In this document: positions 5,904-10,236 of the stretch, one piece after another
Layout: every line of letters begins with the position of its first letter
Numbering within the stretch: position 1 is the first letter of the stretch
From: Planctomycetota bacterium
GTDB lineage: Bacteria > Planctomycetota > PUPC01 > JABMSA01
DNA length: 10,236 bases
Assembly (NCBI GenBank): GCA_013202185.1
Contig: JABMSA010000814.1
Location: 1-10,236, forward strand
Direction: 5' to 3'
Translations under genes and position numbers: made by a program
Notes under the pieces: model-generated
What the model was told of the DNA's origin: nothing
Database searches by the model: none
Seen by the model: the letters and a program-made list of their open reading frames with translations, nothing else

Positions 5904-7121
5904 ATGCCAGGTAAAACAAAAAACGCAGAGATCACGTCGGACCAGAGGGTCTTCCTGCCGGAGCTGCTGGTGTCGTTCGCGTGCGACAAGTGCGGCGAGT
6001 GCTGCAGCACGTGGGAGATTCCGGTTGATCGCGATGCCTATGACCGCGCCGTGGCGGCGCTGGGCAACTACGCTGCCGCGCGGCTGCGAATCGCCGACGC
6101 CGATTCGCATTTCGGCTATGCCCGCCTGGAGCTGATCGACGGCCGGTGCGCTTTCAAGGACGGCAACCTGTGCGGAATCCACCGTGACCACGGCGACGAG
6201 GCGCTGTTTCCCGAGTGCCGTAAATTTCCGCGCATTATGTTTCGCTCGCCGATGGCGCTGCATTGCACGGCATCGTTCGCGTGCAGGAAAACGCTCGAGA
6301 GCCTGGCCCGGCCCGGCCACCTGCGGATGGTGCACGTGACGGCCGAAGACGTGGCGTTTTCGCCCGAGCTGTGCGACACTTACGTGGAAGGCCCGCCATG
6401 CCTGTGCCGCGGCAGGGCGATGACGTGGCCGGCGCTGTTTGCGCTCGAGCATGGCTTCCTCGAGATAGCGCGCGACAGCCAGCGCGCCATCGAGCTGCGG
6501 ATACTCACAATGATCGAGCTGGCCCGCAACCTCGAGCACGAAAACGAAGCGCCCCTCGGCAAGGCCACGGTCGACCGCGAACTGCTCGCGGCGCGGGTCG
6601 ACGGCTTCGCTGAGCTGAGCAACCGATTCCTGCTGGCGGGAGCTGACGCCGACGCGCAGATCGAATTCATCCTCAGCATGATCGGCAGACGTCTCGAGTC
6701 GGGCATTCGGTGCGGCTGGGCGCCGGCGCCCCTCGATGCGGCGTTTTGCAGGTGGAGCGGGCTTTCAGGAGACGAGCGGAGAGGGCGGTTCCTGGATGAC
6801 TATCGCCGGCTTTACATGACGGCCGGCGACGACGTACTGAACGTTCTCGAAAATTACATGATTTGCCGGGTCTCGGGCAATCCGGATTTTGTCCTCCTCG
6901 ACGTGCAGGCGGGCCTTGCAGCCGTGGCCGCCTTGCTGACCCTCGCCCGCGCAGTGGCGGTTGCCCTCGCGGCGGCGGCGAAGTCATCCATCACCCCGCG
7001 AATCATGCTCGATTCGATCCGTGCGGTCGACACCGCCTTCTTTCACCTTCCCGATTTTGCCGAGAGAGTGAAAAAGCGCGGCGCCGACCCGGCGGCGCTG
7101 CTGATCGTGACGCCGGCGTGA
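5904..7121 (+). CDS. fliB: FliB-like lysine-N-methylase / YkgJ-type cysteine-cluster protein
   Basis: A 405-residue protein of the flagellin lysine-N-methylase (FliB) family. The N-terminal cluster is CDKCGECC (Cys27, Cys30, Cys33, Cys34), followed by ELIDGRCAFKDGNLCGIHRD (Cys82, Cys90) and ALFPECRKFPR (Cys105), then Cys121 and Cys127. These cysteines are the family signature and probably bind an iron-sulfur or zinc centre. FliB methylates surface lysines of flagellin in Salmonella. The C-terminal half is mostly helical and less conserved, with an Ala/Leu-rich helix at 335-360. The start at 5904 is chosen for its GGAG with 7-base spacing and the promoter just upstream; an in-frame ATG at 5751 would add 51 residues lying across that promoter. 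No flagellin gene is in the window, so the protein substrate here is uncertain. Confidence 0.8.
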   Translation: MPGKTKNAEITSDQRVFLPELLVSFACDKCGECCSTWEIPVDRDAYDRAVAALGNYAAARLRIADADSHFGYARLELIDGRCAFKDGNLCGIHRDHGDEALFPECRKFPRIMFRSPMALHCTASFACRKTLESLARPGHLRMVHVTAEDVAFSPELCDTYVEGPPCLCRGRAMTWPALFALEHGFLEIARDSQRAIELRILTMIELARNLEHENEAPLGKATVDRELLAARVDGFAELSNRFLLAGADADAQIEFILSMIGRRLESGIRCGWAPAPLDAAFCRWSGLSGDERRGRFLDDYRRLYMTAGDDVLNVLENYMICRVSGNPDFVLLDVQAGLAAVAALLTLARAVAVALAAAAKSSITPRIMLDSIRAVDTAFFHLPDFAERVKKRGADPAALLIVTPA

Positions 7122-7174
7122 TGATCTGATATGGCACTTGCAGGCCGGAAGCGCGCCGGATGCGGAGCTAGCCC

Positions 7175-8227
7175 CTACTTCTTGAACAACGCATATTTCT
7201 CGCCGATGGACAAGGCGTATAATGTGGCCTTGGCGTCGGGGTATTTTTTCTGCAACATCACTACGCCCTTGCGCATGGTCGAAAGAGCGGCATAGTTTCT
7301 CTTCCTGAAACTCGCGCTCGTCGTACTCTCGCTTTCCCGGGCGCGCGTGAGTGTGTCTTCGAGGCCCGTGATCCCCCCGAGTATCCTCGATGCTTTCAGC
7401 TCGGTCTGGAATTCGGCGTCCTTCTTCAATTCGGCTATCTTGCTCGAAGCCAGGTTGGCGAGGTCGGTGCCTTCAAAATTTTTCCTGATGACGTGCAAAC
7501 CGGTCATGCACCTTACAGGATCACTATCCTTTGCGCCCATGGCATCGTCGATGAGTTTCCGCCCCCACGTCGTCAGGGCATCCACGATATACTTTGCCTC
7601 TTCGGCGGTCTCCGCATCGGGGCTGTTGAGCCGGTCCTGCGCTTTCTTGAGTGCCTGGGCGGGCGGCATGCCCCGCTTGAGAGCTTCTGAGATGGGCTTG
7701 AGCTTGACGAGTTCACGCTCGCCCAAGGCGGCGAACGGCGCCCTCGACAGGGCATCCTTGATGTGCGCTTCGGCGCGGAACGGGCTGCCTTCGTATACGC
7801 ACTCGCCCGTCGAATCAAACAGGAAGCAATGCGGGATTCCGCTGAAGTTTGAGCCGGCCACACGGCCGCTGGCGACGATGGTATACGTAGCGCCCTTTTG
7901 CTTGGCAAGTGCTTTGACTTCATCGTCCGAGGCGCGCTGGCAGTGAATGCCGATCACAACCAGGCCCTTGGATTTGTATTCGTCTTGCCATTTGGAGAGC
8001 TTGGGAATACTGGCGATGCACGGTGGGCAGTTGACCCCCCAGAACTCGACGAGCACAACGTGGTTCCGGAGGTCTTCGAGCGAATATCGATCGCCGAGAA
8101 GTGTCTCGCCGAGGGTGAGGTCCTTGAGCGTGATGTCCGAGCCGCCCTTTTCCTCGGCGGCAATGGCCATGGTGTGCGAAGCGACCGAAACGAGAATGAC
8201 CAGCCCGATTGCAAATCCTCTTTTCAT
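7175..8227 (-). CDS. Exported thioredoxin-fold protein (TlpA/AhpC-TSA-like) with helical C-terminal extension
   Basis: A 350-residue protein. Residues 1-24 are a signal peptide (MKRGFAIGLVILVSVASHTM, cleavage probably after AIAA). Residues 31-160 are a TlpA-like thioredoxin domain: a VVLVEFWGVNCPPC segment with redox pair Cys67/Cys70, the VVIGIHCQ strand, and cis-proline Pro132 in GIPHCFLF. Cys134 and Cys143 are additional. The tail, 165-350, is rich in Ala, Lys and Glu and looks all-helical; I recognise no domain in it. It probably acts as a thiol-disulfide reductase or isomerase in the periplasm. The start at 8227 has AAGGAG with a 6-base spacing; an in-frame ATG at 8320 would lie within the promoter. 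The FliB-like gene is convergent, 53 bp away, with no clear terminator between. The secretin-like lipoprotein gene lies upstream on the same strand but this gene has its own promoter. Confidence 0.88.
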   Translation of the reverse strand: MKRGFAIGLVILVSVASHTMAIAAEEKGGSDITLKDLTLGETLLGDRYSLEDLRNHVVLVEFWGVNCPPCIASIPKLSKWQDEYKSKGLVVIGIHCQRASDDEVKALAKQKGATYTIVASGRVAGSNFSGIPHCFLFDSTGECVYEGSPFRAEAHIKDALSRAPFAALGERELVKLKPISEALKRGMPPAQALKKAQDRLNSPDAETAEEAKYIVDALTTWGRKLIDDAMGAKDSDPVRCMTGLHVIRKNFEGTDLANLASSKIAELKKDAEFQTELKASRILGGITGLEDTLTRARESESTTSASFRKRNYAALSTMRKGVVMLQKKYPDAKATLYALSIGEKYALFKK

Positions 8228-8258
8228 CTGAATCTCCTTTTCGATGATGCCGTATGGT

Positions 8259-8292
8259 CGGCGGCGTCGAAACTCCGCCGCAACTTTGCGGC
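8259..8292 (-). promoter_or_regulatory. Two overlapping, mutually exclusive leader hairpins
   Basis: In the transcript leader of the thioredoxin-like gene, 8287-8292 can pair with 8277-8282 (GCCGCA with TGCGGC, loop AAGT). Alternatively 8275-8280 can pair with 8259-8264 (CGGCGG with CCGCCG, 10-base loop). The two share 8277-8280, so only one can form. The Shine-Dalgarno (8234-8239) lies outside both. Confidence 0.4.
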
Positions 8293-8308
8293 CCTTCTTT
8301 CCTACACT

Positions 8309-8336
8309 ATTATACACCACCCTGCCCGAATGTCAA
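8309..8336 (-). promoter_or_regulatory. Consensus sigma-70 promoter for the thioredoxin-like gene
   Basis: Perfect TTGACA (8331-8336) and perfect TATAAT (8309-8314) on the minus strand are separated by 16 bp. Transcription should start near 8302, giving a leader of about 75 nt. This should be among the strongest promoters in the window. Confidence 0.85.
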
Positions 8337-8364
8337 GCGTTTGCGCGGTTTTCGGACGCCCTCA

Positions 8365-9114
8365 TCACGGTACGCCTTCGATATAGGGCGTGACGATCAT
8401 TATCATTTTGGACTGACGGCGTTCGACGCTCCGCGAAAACAGGGCGGAGCCCGCGCTGTCCGACGATCCATCGAAGCCGCCGATCATGAGCGGCTGGCCG
8501 TGTGCGACAACCACCTCCGTAGTCAGGTCGGTCAGATTCAGCGAAGGCCCGTCGCGTCTGGTAAAACGCGGATACAGCTTCACGCGGACGCGATCGTCGG
8601 GGAGGATGGTGGGCTCAATCATCATCGAAGCGCCCACGAACGCCTTGCTGAGGAGCACCCGATCGCCACGGGACGTTCGGTAGCGCAGGATTTCGACGTA
8701 ACCGCTCTGCCCGATTCTCATATGCGCGGGATGGCCGCTCAACGTCTTCAGCCGCGACGTCAATACGTTGCATCTCTTGCTCTTCGTGAGGGCCGCGCGC
8801 AACTGTGCCGCAAGGCCGTCTTTGACTACGCCGATGCGAATGTCGTTGCGCCGCGCCAAGCCGCCACTGCCGATCGCGACGTTCTCATCGGCATGCCGCC
8901 AGGCAACCGACGCCCGCGAGGAGTCGCTGCGGTCGGTGATGATCTGCTCGATGACAACGGTTACGTTCCCCGTTCGCCGCGCCGGCGCCTTCCGCATGCT
9001 CTCCTCCCACTCGCGAAGGATGCGCTCCCCTTCCATTTCACGGGGCTCGTGTTCCAGGCACCCGCAAAGCACCGGCATAAGAACGAACAACAGAAAAGCT
9101 CGGCGGAACGTCAT
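8365..9114 (-). CDS. Lipoprotein with a secretin-like C-terminal domain
   Basis: A 249-residue lipoprotein. The signal MTFRRAFLLFVLMPVLCGC has a lipobox LCGC with Cys19 as the lipidated residue. From about residue 105 it resembles the core of type II/III secretion secretins: the CNVLTSRLKTLSGHPAHMRIGQ part corresponds to the usual L-S-x-P-x-L-x-T-x-x-G-x-x-A pattern, and SLNLTDLTTEVVVAHGQPLMIGGF to the strand pair before the secretin lip. It ends in SKMIMIVTPYIEGVP, matching the common L-x-I-x-I-T-P end of secretins. True secretins have 400-700 residues with N0-N3 domains; here those are absent, so this may be a reduced pilotin-like or structural relative, not a working pore. The start at 9114 has GGGAGGA with a 7-base spacing. 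No other secretion gene is nearby. Confidence 0.7.
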   Translation of the reverse strand: MTFRRAFLLFVLMPVLCGCLEHEPREMEGERILREWEESMRKAPARRTGNVTVVIEQIITDRSDSSRASVAWRHADENVAIGSGGLARRNDIRIGVVKDGLAAQLRAALTKSKRCNVLTSRLKTLSGHPAHMRIGQSGYVEILRYRTSRGDRVLLSKAFVGASMMIEPTILPDDRVRVKLYPRFTRRDGPSLNLTDLTTEVVVAHGQPLMIGGFDGSSDSAGSALFSRSVERRQSKMIMIVTPYIEGVP

Positions 9115-9171
9115 GGTCAATTCCTCCCGCGGCGTGGCCCGCGCATCTCCGACGACCAAACTACAATCACA

Positions 9172-9200
9172 ATCATAGCGCGGGGAAGGTAGGGTGTCAA
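9172..9200 (-). promoter_or_regulatory. Near-consensus promoter for the secretin-like lipoprotein gene
   Basis: TTGACA (9195-9200) and TATGAT (9172-9177) on the minus strand have a 17-bp spacing. The transcription start near 9165 gives a leader of about 50 nt. Confidence 0.8.
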
Positions 9201-9272
9201 GGAATTACACCGGGCATGGCACGCTCGGAAAATGAAACGCGGCCCCGGGCCGCGAACCGCAGAACTTTTCTC

Positions 9273-9302
9273 TTGACATTGGCTATGACGTGGTGCCATA
9301 AT
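9273..9302 (+). promoter_or_regulatory. Promoter for the ModA-like lipoprotein gene
   Basis: TTGACA (9273-9278) and CATAAT (9297-9302) with an 18-bp spacer. The transcription start near 9309 gives a leader of about 58 nt, containing a possible GCCGA...TCGGC stem before the AAGGAG Shine-Dalgarno at 9354-9359. Confidence 0.7.
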
Positions 9303-9366
9303 AAGCGGCAGGATTTCGGAGAGCTTTTCGGATAAGCCGATCCATCGGTCGGCAAGGAGAATTATC

Positions 9367-10146
9367 ATGAGAAAATTGATGCTTGCGGCCGTTGCCCTGA
9401 GTTTGTTTGGATGCGCAGGCCCTGCGAAACACGACCCCGACGCCGACCTGCGCGTCTACGGCAGCCATCGCATCAAAGAGCCCGTCACCGAGATCATTTC
9501 TGCATTCGAAGCCGACAGCGGCCTGAAGGTCAGCGCCCGCCTGGGGTGCGTGCGGCCGCATATCGTGCCCGCGATCAAGAGAAGACAGGACGGCGACGTG
9601 CTCATCGTAGGCTCGGGTGCTGAACTGAAGCACGCACAGGATGCAGGGGTGATTGTGTCTGCCGAGGCGATCGCCTGGAATCCCTTTGTGCTGGCTGTGA
9701 AGAAGGGCAATCCGCTGGGCGTGGCTTCACCCGCGGACCTCAAGAAGCCCGGCATGCGGCTGGTGCTGCCGAAAGCCGGCAAGCACTGCGTGAGCCGGCT
9801 CTCCAACAGCATCATCGAGAAATGGGATCTCGCGGATCAGGCGGCGCAAGCCCGGCACCTGAATCTGAAATGCAACACCACTGTTGGCCTCGAGATGGTG
9901 GCTCAGGGAGAAGCCGATGCGACTCTCAACTGGCGAATCGTGGCAGCGCAAGTTGACGGCATCGACATCATCCCGATTGACAAGGCCAAAGGCGAACCGT
10001 GCGAGTGCTTTGCCGTCATCCTCAAGAGCGTCAAGAGCACTGAAATCGCGGGAAAGTTCGTGCAGTTTCTGAAAGGCGATCAAGCTCAGGAGATCTTTCG
10101 GAAGTCCGGACTGCTGGATCGCAATGAAAATGCGCTCGCGGAGTAG
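9367..10146 (+). CDS. ModA-like solute-binding lipoprotein with extra cysteines
   Basis: A 259-residue lipoprotein. The signal MRKLMLAAVALSLFGC ends in lipobox LFGC (Cys16). The rest has the two-lobe pattern of type II binding proteins of the molybdate (ModA) group: LRVYGSHRIKEPVTEIISAF (28-47), DGDVLIVGSGAELKHAQDAG (75-94), WNPFVLAVKKGNPLGV with the following PADLKKPGMRLVLP (104-135), and LEMVAQGEADATLNW (175-189). It should capture a small solute outside the inner membrane for an ABC importer. Unusually it has Cys61, Cys141, Cys169, Cys212 and Cys214, several at or near the loops that hold the oxyanion in ModA, so the ligand may not be molybdate. AAGGAG lies seven bases before the ATG. Permease genes may follow beyond the right edge. 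Confidence 0.78.
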   Translation: MRKLMLAAVALSLFGCAGPAKHDPDADLRVYGSHRIKEPVTEIISAFEADSGLKVSARLGCVRPHIVPAIKRRQDGDVLIVGSGAELKHAQDAGVIVSAEAIAWNPFVLAVKKGNPLGVASPADLKKPGMRLVLPKAGKHCVSRLSNSIIEKWDLADQAAQARHLNLKCNTTVGLEMVAQGEADATLNWRIVAAQVDGIDIIPIDKAKGEPCECFAVILKSVKSTEIAGKFVQFLKGDQAQEIFRKSGLLDRNENALAE

Positions 10147-10194
10147 GTCAAGAGCCTGATATTTAATCCTCAAACATCCGCATACATCCCGACA

Positions 10195-10232
10195 GCGGGG
10201 AGGGAACTCTTTGAAAAGAGCTTCCCCCCCGC
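10195..10232 (+). terminator. Long G-rich hairpin after the ModA-like gene
   Basis: A stem of about 16 pairs: GCGGGG with CCCCGC, GGGAA with TTCCC, and CTCTT with AAGAG around a TGAA loop, interrupted only by single-base bulges (A10201, C10221). It is 48 bp after the stop. No T-run is visible before the window ends, so it may be a terminator, a processing site or an mRNA-stabilising stem before a downstream gene. Confidence 0.5.
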
Positions 10233-10236
10233 ACCC

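Noticed and set aside
8254..9192. 312-codon plus-strand open frame opposite the secretin-like gene
   Set aside because: It runs through two promoters and is antisense to a lipoprotein with a proper signal, lipobox and Shine-Dalgarno.

Overview
The window is about 10.2 kb of a fairly GC-rich bacterial chromosome with short intergenic gaps, Shine-Dalgarno sites of the GGAG/AGGAGG type, and several promoters that match the sigma-70 consensus. The gene set combines a methyltransferase-type URO-D family protein, an EpsC-type serine acetyltransferase with a long N-terminus, a SatD-like protein, a PilZ protein, a FliB-type lysine methylase, two lipoproteins, and a small Cys-rich protein of a kind I associate with planctomycetes. 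This suggests an uncultivated Gram-negative lineage of the PVC or Hydrogenedentes/Lentisphaerae sort. That placement is an inference and weak; no rRNA or marker gene is present.

Layout. 1-454 (-): start of a URO-D family gene running off the left edge. 576-715: five 29-bp tandem repeats that begin inside the last codons of the next gene. 695-1330 (-): SatD-family protein with a C-terminal helix-turn-helix and a strong promoter. 1640-2635 (+): NAD-dependent epimerase/dehydratase. 2773-3144 (-): PilZ-domain protein. 3400-3591 (+): a 63-residue zinc-ribbon-like protein. 3719-4627 and 4647-5705 (-): serine acetyltransferase followed 19 bp later by a coiled-coil NYN (LabA-like) protein, probably one transcript. 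5904-7121 (+): FliB/YkgJ-type cysteine-cluster protein, divergent from cysE. 7175-8227 (-): secreted thioredoxin-fold protein with a long helical tail. 8365-9114 (-): lipoprotein carrying only a secretin-like C-terminal domain. 9367-10146 (+): ModA-like solute-binding lipoprotein with unusual cysteines, followed by a long hairpin at the right edge.

How the genes relate. Most genes look like single-gene units with their own promoters, so this is not one dedicated pathway. The only clear operon is cysE-NYN. The PilZ protein (with a possible flagellar-sigma -10 element) and the FliB homologue are both compatible with a motile cell. The three genes from 7175 to 10146 all encode exported proteins and have near-consensus promoters.

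The strongest unexplained signal is the exact 29-bp, five-unit palindromic array between the SatD-like gene and the URO-D gene. Other points of interest are the small Cys-rich gene in an apparent gap, the Cys-bearing ModA-like protein, and two mutually exclusive hairpins in the leader of the thioredoxin-like gene.
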